Source: Scenedesmus sp. ARA3 (Eukaryota; Chlorophyta; Chlorophyceae; Sphaeropleales; Scenedesmaceae). Taken from it: 50,253 bases of DNA. The position numbers and the translations under genes were made by a program. The DNA lies in the NCBI GenBank assembly GCA_004335835.1, contig RWJK01001948.1, forward strand, positions 56,277 through 106,529. The letters run 5' to 3'. The notes beneath the pieces were generated by a model. It saw only the letters and a program-made list of their open reading frames with translations, was not told where the DNA came from and did not search any database. This document shows positions 1 through 9,662 of this stretch, one piece after another; position 1 is the stretch's first letter, and each line of letters begins with the position of its first letter.

Positions 1-54
<54 letters not shown>
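1..54. repeat. (CAG)n trinucleotide tract at window start
   Basis: Perfect CAG repeat of about 18 units running off the left edge. The right edge of the window is a (CTG)n tract, so the window is bounded by the same repeat on opposite strands. Either the contig ends at unresolved repeats or the flanking tracts are longer than shown. Confidence 0.95.
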
Positions 55-59
<5 letters not shown>

Positions 60-922
60 ACAGTGTCAGATAAGCAATTGCTGGAATGCACGTCCTGCAA
101 GCAGCGTAGAGTGCAGACACCAACAGGTGCTTTAAAAAGCAGATCAGGATGCAATGTGGGCTGCCAGCTGGCAAGCATACAGCATGCTGAAAGCACAGCA
201 GCTGCCAGAGCGGCTGGTGCATATGCTGCCACCAGCTGTCATGACAACCCTCTGATATAGAAGCGGGCTTCGAACAAGAACAAGTGCCTTTCCCTGTTAT
301 ACACGCCTGCATGTTTCACAAACAGTGACAACAGTTCTATCCATGGCCACGACTGGCAGCTCGGCTCACCTCAAGTGACTTAGGAAAGTAACCTTCTCCG
401 CATGCAAGCTGCACAAGCAACAGGCAACAACAGCAGCAAACATTTTCAGTTGAAGCGATAGTTATTGCTTGGTAATGGCAATTGCCATGCATCTTGCTGT
501 ACTCAGTTTTCTGATTGACACACCTAGCACTGCACATCGGAGTATTGGTGATGCTACCTTCCGCATGCAACCCTCATTCTGAAGCCTGCAACATGAATGA
601 ATGAGCTACGCGTGGTGTGTTCACACTTCACACCCGCGTAAGGTAAGAAAGGGGACGTGTGTGGCATGGATACCCCATGCGCCTCCATGCCTCCTACCAT
701 TGAAGCCTGCAACAACCATCCCGGGCTGCTGTTGCAGCCTTCTGCCTGGCGGCCATGCTGCTGCAGCAGCATCTGTGTTTTCAGAAGCCCGCAGGCCTGC
801 GACAGCCTGTGGTGTTTTGCAAGCATAGCGTACACGCTCCCACCTGGTAGCCCACAGCCATGAAGTCCGTGCTCTGTACACCAGCTGCATGCAGAGTGCA
901 TATGCAAGCTTGAACTCACCCC
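55..922. other. Stretch with no supportable gene
   Basis: Several short overlapping reading frames exist on both strands. None shows a recognisable domain, consistent splice sites or a signal peptide. The sequence has ordinary composition with scattered GCA/CTG triplets. Confidence 0.5.
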
Positions 923-988
923 AGCACGCATGCACGCATGCACGCACGCACAGGCACGCACGCACAGGCACGCACGAACGCGCAGGCA
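923..988. repeat. GCAC/GCAT imperfect tetranucleotide repeat
   Basis: Run of GCATGCAC, GCACGCAC and GGCACGCAC units. The related (ACGC)n tract at 1678-1738 has similar flanks (CAAGCTCGAACTCACC and a following CACCTGGTAG motif), so both belong to the same duplicated segment downstream of the minus-strand gene exons. Confidence 0.85.
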
Positions 989-1011
989 CCGCATAACAAC
1001 AGCCACCCCCA

Positions 1012-1064
1012 CCTCACCTGGTAGCCCACCACGATGCTCTTAAGCATGCCAGCCTTGGCCACAC
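1012..1064 (-). repeat. Decayed echo of an exon 3' end plus donor
   Basis: Read on the minus strand this matches the 3' end of the exon at 2024-2166 (Ala-Lys-Ala-Gly ... Gly-Tyr-Gln followed by a GT donor). It is the most distal of three such copies; the others are near 1778-1824 and 1900-1952. All lie downstream of the intact exon in the sense direction and keep the donor side only. Confidence 0.6.
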
Positions 1065-1157
1065 GTGAACTCCCAGCACATCACATCACTGTTTGTGGCA
1101 CACACTTAAGCAGAGCAGACATCAGGCACCAGCCTCATCCATGCACTGTATACCAGC

Positions 1158-1228
1158 TACACCGTAGCTTAATTGGTAGAGCACCGGCTTTAGGACGGGA
1201 GGTGCGAATTCGAATCCCGCCGGTGTCG
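1158..1228 (+). tRNA. Degenerate tRNA-like sequence (probable tRNA pseudogene)
   Basis: A 6-bp acceptor stem can form between ACACCG at 1159-1164 and CGGTGT at 1221-1226. The D arm, GCTTAATTGGTAGAGC, is typical of bacterial or organellar tRNAs and pairs normally. A TTCGAAT T-loop is present, but the T stem has two A-C mismatches. The anticodon arm (around CCGGCTTTAGGACGGG) keeps only three pairs and seems to have lost a base or two, so the anticodon cannot be assigned. Total length, about 70 bases, is slightly short. Most likely a tRNA-derived fragment, possibly from an organelle genome; function is doubtful. Confidence 0.5.
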
Positions 1229-1640
1229 CCCCCTCGCAGTCAGGAACCAGTAACAGTAGGTTGATCCCTACTGTGCTGACCGATGAAATGGGGGGCAAGC
1301 GCTAAAAACTGGTACGGGTTCGTCCCGGTAGGAAGGCGCGTATGGGGTAGAATGTAGGTTACGTGCTCCGCACTAGTGCGCACTCACGTAGCCTCCAACG
1401 GGCGCCCCTGAAGAAAGGTGAGACCGCAACCCACAATGCCCACGGTTCGCTTAACGGCAAATAACCAGTGGGTGGTTGCACTATGGTCTGCTACCGGCAA
1501 CTGCCGTGGGTCGCTCTTCATGAGTTGGAGGCCATGGGGTGCCACATGGTAGTGGCTTCGGCCCCCTCGGCCCATAAACTTACGCGTCAAGCCCACCAAA
1601 GCTCGGCCTGCGTAGTTCCTATTCCAGCTACACGTGGGTT
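1229..1640. other. Island next to the tRNA-like sequence, possibly organellar in origin
   Basis: This stretch lacks the CAG/CTG richness of the surroundings and contains tRNA-like short hairpins such as ACGGGTTCGTCCCGG near 1314-1329. No protein or rRNA is recognisable. Together with the bacterial-type D arm of the adjacent tRNA-like sequence, the composition hints at a nuclear insertion of organelle DNA. This is inference only. Confidence 0.25.
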
Positions 1641-1677
1641 GCGTACGCAAGCTCGAACTCACCAAAGCACGCATTCA

Positions 1678-1693
1678 CGCACGTGCACACACA

Positions 1694-1737
<44 letters not shown>

Positions 1738-1738
1738 C
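1678..1738. repeat. (ACGC)n tetranucleotide microsatellite
   Basis: About 14 ACGC units in tandem. It lies in an intron or downstream part of the minus-strand gene, between echo copies of an exon end. Confidence 0.9.
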
Positions 1739-1777
1739 TCGCAGGCCCCCCAGAACTAACAAGCTGCCCCCGCCTCA

Positions 1778-1952
1778 CCTGGTAGTCCACCACAATGCTA
1801 ATAAGCACGCCAGCCTTGGCCAAATTTGAACTGTCAACACGTTAAAATCAGTTTGTAGCATACTGCCACCCGTGTTCAAACAAAGCCGACACAGGCACAC
1901 CCACCTGGTAGCCCACCATGACGCGGTCCAGCACGCCAGCCTTGGCCCCATT
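1778..1952 (-). repeat. Two echoes of the exon 3' end plus donor
   Basis: Minus-strand reading gives two further copies (about 1778-1824 and 1900-1952) of the Ala-Lys-Ala-Gly-Val-Leu ... Tyr-Gln exon end found intact at 2024-2080. Each is followed by a GTGRG-type donor. Substitutions differ between copies, so they are not assembly duplicates. Confidence 0.65.
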
Positions 1953-2023
1953 TGAACTGTCAACACATCCAAAAAAACAGCATATAGCACACATTCAAAC
2001 AAAGTAGACATAGGCACACCCAC

Positions 2024-3580
2024 CTGGTATCCCACCACGATGCGGTCCAGCAGTCCAGCCTTGGCCAGCAGGCCCCGCCTGCTGCTGCTGCTGGGAGATT
2101 CCACCAGTGACATCGCCACCAGCTTGAAGTTGAGGCTGCTCACATCCTCAGACAGCACGCCGCCAACTGCAACATGTCAGAAGAGCACAGGCGGATGTGT
2201 TAGTAACAGTTTTTGTGACATACTGACATCGCCAGCAGCTTGAAGTTGAGGCTGTTCACGTCCTCAGACAGCACGCCGCCAACTGCAGCAACACGACGCA
2301 GCTTGAGATGTTTTCACAGTGATACTAAAGTAGAAATGGCCACCAGCTTATAGCTGAGGCTTGTATTGTCCTCAGGCAGCACCCTCCCTCCCCACCACAA
2401 CACAGTATCTTACACACTAGAAGATCACGCAAAGCAGCCGATCTGATTACGTCAAAGGGCCATTCTGCGCTGAGCACACTTTGGCCGTGGCATGCTGTGC
2501 CCGCGTCAAGACGCTTAACAGCATGCAATAGCTGTGTCATGCACCGTGCCGCTGCTGCTGCAGCTTGCATCACCCTTCTCAACACAGTTCCCTTCTGCTT
2601 CGTTGATCTTACCTGATGCGCGGCTCTTGCACAGGTCCCCGCACACGCCCAGCATCGTGTTCATAATCGGCACCAGCCAGCCGGTGCTGACGTATGCAGA
2701 CACCGTGTCCACAAAGTCAGCCTCTCCCTCCAGCACCATGTAGCGCATCTTGCAGGTGCCTGCAAAAGTTGCAAATTTACAATCCACGATTCACGTTATT
2801 TGCCATCTCCAGTACACTGGTGCGCTCCAGCTCTAAGTTGCAAGCAGGCGAGCCTGCTCTAGCCCATATGCTTGTGTGCGCATGTTGGCAGCAAATGAAT
2901 GAGACAGGCCTGGTGGCAAGTGTGACAGCAGCTGCTGCTCAGCTGGGAGCTGCGCGCTGCTGCAACTGTGTCAGGGCTGCTGAGCCCGACGTAAGCACTC
3001 TATGACACGCAGCGCTGCTTGCTAGCTAGCATGCACGCAGACCTAAACAAGACTTGTTCAACTGCAAGCCGCCTGGCAGGGCAATGCGCTGCACCAACAA
3101 CTACTCAGCCTGTTGCGAAAGGAGCTGAGGTGTTCAGTCGAGCCCGCCACTCACCGCTGCCACAGGCGCCCCTTCGATACAGCCAGCTGCCATCAGCGCC
3201 ACATGCAGCGATCGGCGGGTCAGCCTGGTCGCCCTTTAGGCAGAAGCCGGTGCAGCTGTCACCCTGCTTAGCTGGTAGTGTGCAGTTCCATGTTGCGTCT
3301 GTCACCTGCACAGGTTTATGGAGCAGGGTAAGCAGCCTATATGTGATGTGGGCTGTAGTCCCTGCCTGTGCAGCAAGCACCCGCAGGGGCGGCCATGTGT
3401 GTTACTTGCTAGATAGGGTGTGTGGAGCCCAGGAGCGCCGCCCTGGCCACACACCACCTCTCCAGCCTTAACGTACCCAGGCGCTGCAGAGCGGCCTGGG
3501 TAGCCACTCACTAACTCAAAGGTTACCTTTACTGCCACTGGTGGCAAGGCAGGAGTAGCTGGCTGGTCTGCATCTTACGT
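2024..3580 (-). CDS. Sushi-like secreted protein, partial gene (unrecognised family)
   Basis: Three exons are supported on the minus strand: 3305-3155 (phase 0 to 1), 2759-2613 (phase 1 to 1) and 2166-2024 (phase 1 to 0). All have AG/GT borders and continuous phase. An upstream exon ending near 3525 (ALPPVAVK before GTAACC) is possible. The first exon encodes a cysteine module (WNC, then Cys-x2-FC, then an AACGADGSW stretch) like the modules of the plus-strand gene at 5365-14685. The second starts GTCK, as module 7 of that gene does, and contains three more Cys. The third (VGGVLSEDV ... RIVVGYQ) matches nothing I know. The N- and C-termini could not be placed. The shared module suggests an extracellular protein related by exon exchange to its divergently transcribed neighbour. 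Confidence 0.55.
2228..2400 (-). repeat. Two echoes of the exon 5' part with acceptor
   Basis: Minus-strand copies at about 2287-2228 (TTGCAG then VGGVLSEDVNSLNFKLLAM) and about 2400-2338 (LSYKLVAI) repeat the first half of the exon at 2166-2024. Both lie upstream of the intact exon in the sense direction and keep the acceptor side only. This is the mirror image of the donor-side copies on the other flank. Confidence 0.7.
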
Positions 3581-3833
3581 GCTTGCTAGTGCATGGGTGC
3601 TGCTGCATCGACACTGAAACCTGAAGAGGCAATCAAGAGGTGATCACACGCGCACACGGCTGCAGCTGGTATTCGCTACTGTCGCAAGAGTGGCCGGCAG
3701 GTCTGTTGCAACCACCTGTTTGCTAGTGTTTAGTGTGTTGCTGCAACAACCAAGGAAGCGCACGACTGCAGTTGATGTGTGGTGCATCCAAAAGCTGCGT
3801 AGAGGATGCTAGAGCAGAGGATGCTGCTGCCGT

Positions 3834-3834
<1 letters not shown>

Positions 3835-3870
<36 letters not shown>
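3835..3870. repeat. (TGC)n tract
   Basis: Twelve TGC units with no gene model around them. The long polyCys, polyLeu and polySer reading frames here are products of the repeat. Confidence 0.9.
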
Positions 3871-4010
3871 ACCTGCTGCGTAGAGCAGAGGATGCTGCGA
3901 CCACATACAGCACACTTTGTTCACGCACCGTGCCTGGCGATGGCGGCTCTGTGCATGCTGCAGAAACAGCAGAGCCTGCAAACACGTGCAGCCAAGCGGC
4001 AAGGCATGAG

Positions 4011-4025
4011 GAGCAGCAGCAGCAT

Positions 4026-4120
<95 letters not shown>

Positions 4121-4132
4121 ACGGCAGCAAAC

Positions 4133-4168
<36 letters not shown>
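4011..4168. repeat. Compound (CAG)n tract
   Basis: About 30 CAG units (4028-4116), a short CAACAACGG interruption, then about 10 more (4137-4168). All six frames stay open or nearly so across it. That explains the overlapping polyQ, polyS, polyA, polyL and polyC frames at 3733-4310, which I do not treat as genes. Confidence 0.95.
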
Positions 4169-4169
<1 letters not shown>

Positions 4170-4316
4170 CACCTCAGCTGCTCATGGCATGCAAGCAACC
4201 AGATGAGCGCTGGTGCCGTTGCATGTACACTGCAAGTGCGCGGCTCACGGGCGTGCATCACAAAGAAAACACGCTCGTCAAGGCTCAGCACACAACCCGC
4301 AATGCTTTGAGCCGTA

Positions 4317-5364
4317 AGCTCTAAACATTGGCAGCAGCTGTACTACAGCTGAGCAACAAGCCTTGAAGGCTCGCTAGTGCTGCGACTGCTGCCATTGCTG
4401 GTACTGAAATGATATGCGTGTTGTTGCTGGAGTGTCAACGTGATTATTCGTCACCATTGCCTGCCAGTCCCAGTGGGTCCATCATGGAAGCATGGCATGC
4501 ATGAGCACAACCCCATCACAACTAAATAGATGAATACGATGCTGGGTCGCAATATCATAGCTCATGAGGGTTACTGCATGAAACAGCAATCACTGGATAC
4601 TTATCACTCTCTTACTCCACAAACTTCCCCGCAAAACGTGGAAGCCAGAGCAAGCTTGCACTTGCTGGCTTGCAGGTGGCTGGCAGCTGGTACCAATGCA
4701 GCAGCTTGACAGGGGCAGCTCACCTGCGGCTGCCAAGCACACTGATAGCACCAAAATACTGATGGAAGCACTTTGCACCTTCATACGGGGCTTTTGATTG
4801 TCGCGTGGCAGTGGAGCTGGTCCTTGCAGGAGCGGTGCACATGAAGTGATAGCACTGTAGCCAGCGGACTGATCTAGACGCCCGTAAGGCTATTGTAGGA
4901 AGCAACTACATTCGCTCATATCGCAAGGGTCTGATAGTATTGTCTGCGATGCTGTTTACGAATCACAGTTTCTCACACTTTACTGTGATAACCGCTGTTC
5001 AAGCTGCTTCCTGGTTAGCAAAGGCTGTACGGATTGTTCGTGCTGATCCAAAATGATAGTTTGGTACTTTATAAGTAATGAACGTCATGCATGGTGGTTC
5101 TCGTGCCCAACATGTCCTGTGTTAGGCGCCGTCTGGTAGACAGCAGGTTTTGATACATTGAAGAATCGCGTGGCTGCCTGTGACTCGACATTTGTGTTGC
5201 TTCAATTACTGAAGGCGTGGATTGCTACGCTTATCAACCAGGGGCATAGACCCATACTTATATGGCGAAGCGACCTTGTTCACCACCGAACCTTTCTGAA
5301 GTCCATTGATGTCGTCCGACATGAGCCAAGGCAGAACATGAAGAAACCCATGCATGCAAGAGCA
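4317..5364. other. Gene-free interval between two divergently transcribed sushi-like genes
   Basis: No supportable exon on either strand. The interval lies upstream of both the minus-strand gene (ending near 2024) and the plus-strand gene starting near 5365, so it probably holds their promoters. I see no clear TATA box. Confidence 0.45.
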
Positions 5365-8300
5365 ATGAATGCCGTTAGGATAGTTGTTCTGGCTGTCGCG
5401 CTGCTGGAAGGCACGTGTGTTCCGATGCCAAGAAGCAGCTTTCAGCAAAATTTCAGGCAGAGCACAGTGATGATCGATGGTTCAGATAGACAGAAAAAGA
5501 ATGCTGTGCAGGAGCTGATGCCTATGCACTAGGCTGGCTGCAGATGCACACCTTGGCTGCTGCCTCAGCAGCGCGGCGCTGATGTAACAGTGCTGCAGCT
5601 TACAAACTGCCATCCACCTGTACTTCATTGGAGGGTTGCAGCACTGTACAGCAACTGCTGCAAGCAGCTTGTGAAAGCACTGCAGCTTCACCGGCTGTTG
5701 ATCTCACCGCATGCAGCAGTTGGCAGACCTGCCAGCAGAAGGCTCGCGCTTGCCTGCTGCTGTTCTTGTTCACACAAAGCAGCAGATCTAGAGGCACCCC
5801 TTCAGCAGCATCATCAGGTCATCAGGTCATCACTTACGCCACGTCAACACCACATGTGTCTCCACGTGCTGTACTTGCAGGAGTCAACGCAGCAGGCACA
5901 CCCTGCAGCAACCCACCCTCGGCTCCAACGCTGACCTCCCCTGCTAAATGGCTGTCAACGGATACAGACTGCCGCACAGGCCAGAGCAGTGACCATGCAG
6001 TGTGCTATGCTGGCTGCCCCACAGGCTACACTGACTCAGGCACCTCTTCCAGTGCATACTGCAATAACGGGCAGTGGACCGCCATGGCCAACTCCATTCA
6101 GTGCACCAGTACTAATTCTGGTGGCAGCGGTGAGTTTGAATTCAAATTGGCAGAAAGGCCGTGGTGCAGCGGCGCATGTGCAGGGCCTTGACAGACCTAA
6201 CTTGCAGCTAATGTGTGTGGCAGGGCGGCCCTTTGCACAGGGGTAGCAAGGAACTTGAACATACTTGACCAATGTACACTACTTTACATGTCACAGCAGC
6301 CCGCCCGCACGCTTTCTAATGATGCGCCCAATGTTTATTTATGCTAAACACAACCGTTATGGTTTGTGCACGCAGTTTGCAATGGCTGGCCGTGGTATGC
6401 GAGAGTGCCCCACCTGCTGGAGGCTGTACGTTTGACAAGGCAATTGCAACACCGCCTGGTTTTACTTGCAAACTCTGCAGGTGCATGCACGAATCCGCCT
6501 ACAAACCCTACGCTTCCTGCGAATGTTGTGTGGGGCGTGGCGTGCACCTCAGGCACAACAGCCAGCGGCAGTGCGTGCACTGCCAGCTGCAGTTCGACGA
6601 CTGCCTCTTCAAGTGGCACCACTTACGCCACCTGCCAAAACGGAGCGTGGTCCTTAGGTTTAAACACCTTGCAGTGCAGTGGTGGTGGTGAGTGCAACTT
6701 AGTGGCAGCTGCCTTGCTGTGTAACGCTACAGTTGCTGCTGCTGCTGCTGCTGCTGCTGCTCCTAAACCCAGAGTGTATGGTCTGGCCCCATATGCATAT
6801 CAGTACGCAGGCATGCCTTCCAGACTCATCAAGTGACACTGCAGCATGAAAGCACTGCATTCCATTTAAATGCAACTGTGTCCTTGGTCGAGGCTTTGTT
6901 TGCCATGCGCACTTTGCTGGTTCAAGAGAGTGCAGCTCGGCTTCATCTGCTGCTGCTGCAGCACACAGCAGCCAGCCTGCCAGCACACAGCAGCCAGCCT
7001 GCCTGAAGTGCAACAGCCTGAAGTGCAACAGCAGCAGCAGCACCATCTGGCTTCGCACATGTGACGCTGGTCAGGCCACCCAGACACAAACACAACTGCT
7101 ACGGCATTGCTTAGCTGTGCAACGCTGCATTTGTTGCTGCTCTCTGCTTGACATGTTGCCTTGCCAGGCCCCACTCCACCGCCCCCTGCAGCTTGTGCCA
7201 ACCCTCCGCCACAGACACCCCCAGCAAACGCTGACTGGGGCTCCTGCAGCACTCCAGGCACTGCAACAGCGCATGGTGCTGCATGCAGCGCAGCTTGCGC
7301 GTCTGGCTACCAAGCCGGCGGCAGCTTGCAGATGATATGTGCGGATGGCATCTGGAGTCTTCAGAGCAACACACTCAAGTGCTCAGGTGGGTGCCATCAG
7401 GCAAGGAATTCCATGCCACAAATGCGGTGTCATGCCAGACATGCTGTTGCGCAGCTCGAAAACAAGTTGACGTTATGCTAGCGGTCCAGCGCTGCTAGCA
7501 TAACGCAGCAAAACAGTGCTGCGAGACACACAACTCTGCATCGCTGCTGCTGATGCCTTCATCATGTAAGTGCGCCACCCGAACACAGCTGCTTGTCTGC
7601 ACATGACGATTTGCATGCAAATCACACTGCCGGTGTTGCCCTGCTGCTGCTGCTGCTGCAGGCTGCGTCGGTCCCCCAGATGGCAACAAACTGCCCGCTT
7701 ACTCCAGCTGGCCATGCACTGGTGTGGTTGCCCCTGGGGGCACCTGCACTGCCAAATGTGACACGTATTTCACTGCTGAGGGCTCCCTGACTGCCTCCTG
7801 TAACGCCAATGGCACCTGGGCCATACAGAACAGGCGGCGCGCGGCAAAACCGGTGCAAACTGCCAGCTTGACTTGCTCTCAAGCAGGTGGGTTGTTGTTC
7901 AAGAGGTTGTGGCAGTGCAGAAGCAAGCTTGGGGGCATCTGCCAGTGGCTCGGCGCAAGGCAGATTGGTGCAGCTGCCCTGCTGCTGCTCCTCATGCTGT
8001 GCGCGTGGTTTCCACACCCAGTTACTAGGTTTCAACATGGGGAACAGTGGCCACAAAGGGCAGCACAGCAACAATGATAGTCACTGGATGCATTGGCAGC
8101 CGCCTTCATTAGCTGCCAGTGATAACGGAAGTGCTGATCCTGCTAGCATTTGCACTGCAGACTGCCAGCTTGACCTGCTCTCAAGCAGGTGGGTTGTGGT
8201 TCAAGAGGTTATTACATTGGAGGAGCAGGCGGCATCTGCCAGCAGCTCGGGACAAGACAGATCGGTGGTGCAATTGCGCAACAGCTCTCTACGCTGTGTG

Positions 8301-9626
8301 TGTTTACCAGGTCTGAACATGGCAGTAGAGGCCAATAGGCGTTGCATAACAGCCATGGTCACTGCATGCATTGACAGCCGCTTTCAACAGCTGCAAGTGA
8401 TCAAGCGGCTGCAGTCCTGCTAGCGTCTGGGGACATCCTCAGGCAATACCGTTTTTTGCTACTGTTGGCGAACCCATCGCTGCTGCCTGTGCTGCTGCGT
8501 GCAGGCGCGTCATGCCCCTCCCGCCCTGGCCCCTCCACCAGCAACTTGCCAGACGGCAGCACCTGGAACTGCCCTCCCAGCACCCCTAGTGGATCGTTCT
8601 GTGTGGCAAGCTGCCCTGCCGGCTACCTGCAGCTGTCGCAGGATCCGGTGGCGGTGCCCTGCAAAGACGGCGTGTTTGGCAACGCCACGGGCAGCATGCA
8701 GTGTGCACGGAGTAAGCACGAGAAAGCTTGAGAACGTTAGCTCACAACATCTTGAAGATATTGCAAGATGCAATATTGCAATTGCCAGCAGCAAGCTGTG
8801 TCTGCCAGCGCTTCAGCTGGCTTTTTCATGCCTGTCATGACACAGCGATGCCCACAGTAGTTCAGCTGACAGCGGCACCCAGTCAGTATGCATGCGTGCC
8901 TGTGTTGCATAAAGAGCTGGCGCCCTATGCCTAAACAAATTGTTGTGCAGCATGATGCAGTTTATATCATGCCATAGCTCATTGCGTGCATGCATACTGC
9001 TGCAATCGGCAGCATGCATGCATGCATGCTGCCATGCATATGTTTGTTCAAACTTGCCGCATGCTCTCCCCTCTCACTTTCTTTGCTTGCAGACAATGCC
9101 CGCTGCAACAGCCCCCCACCCAGCAGTTGGCTACCAAGCCGTGCCATCTGGACCTGCCCTCTGGGCACAGCAGCAGATGCCGGATGCGTTGCAGCATGTC
9201 CTGCCAACACAACTGCCAAGGGGGTGCCGCCTACAGCCTGGTGCTTTGGCGGAAATTACGCACAGCCGACTGTGGATCCAGCGTTCTCGTGTAGCCCTGT
9301 GCCAGGCACTGGTGGGTATACACAGCAGTCCTGAGCGTATGGTTTACCGTTAACATGGCATGTTGGTACTGAAGGTGCTCTACTGCCTCCATCATCAAGT
9401 TCTGTGCATAGATTGCCGCAAGTGCTGGCCTTAGCCTGCGCCTTGATGATCAAATAAGCACATGGCCTTGTTTTCAAATGTCGCCATGTTTTCAATATCA
9501 TGTTGCATTGCCACAAGAAAATGACAAAAATGCCATATCCCTGTGTGGTTAGGCCTGTCTGAACGCATATGCTTGCCTTCCAGGTGTTGCTATATATACC
9601 ACCTTGACTGCTATTGCTGCTGCCGC

Positions 9627-9662
<36 letters not shown>

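Noticed and set aside
554..1012. Minus-strand frame of 152 codons over the GCAC repeat
   Set aside because: Opened by the tetranucleotide repeat; the rest has no recognisable motif and overlaps other equally open frames.
3733..4310. Overlapping 80-160-codon frames rich in Cys, Ser, Gln, Ala or Leu
   Set aside because: They exist only because CAG/CTG tracts keep all frames open. No conserved flank, splice logic or domain.
8159..8190. 28-base mini-exon between CAG and GTGGGT
   Set aside because: The length is not a multiple of three, while all neighbouring junctions are phase 1, so it would break the frame. Better explained as an echo.
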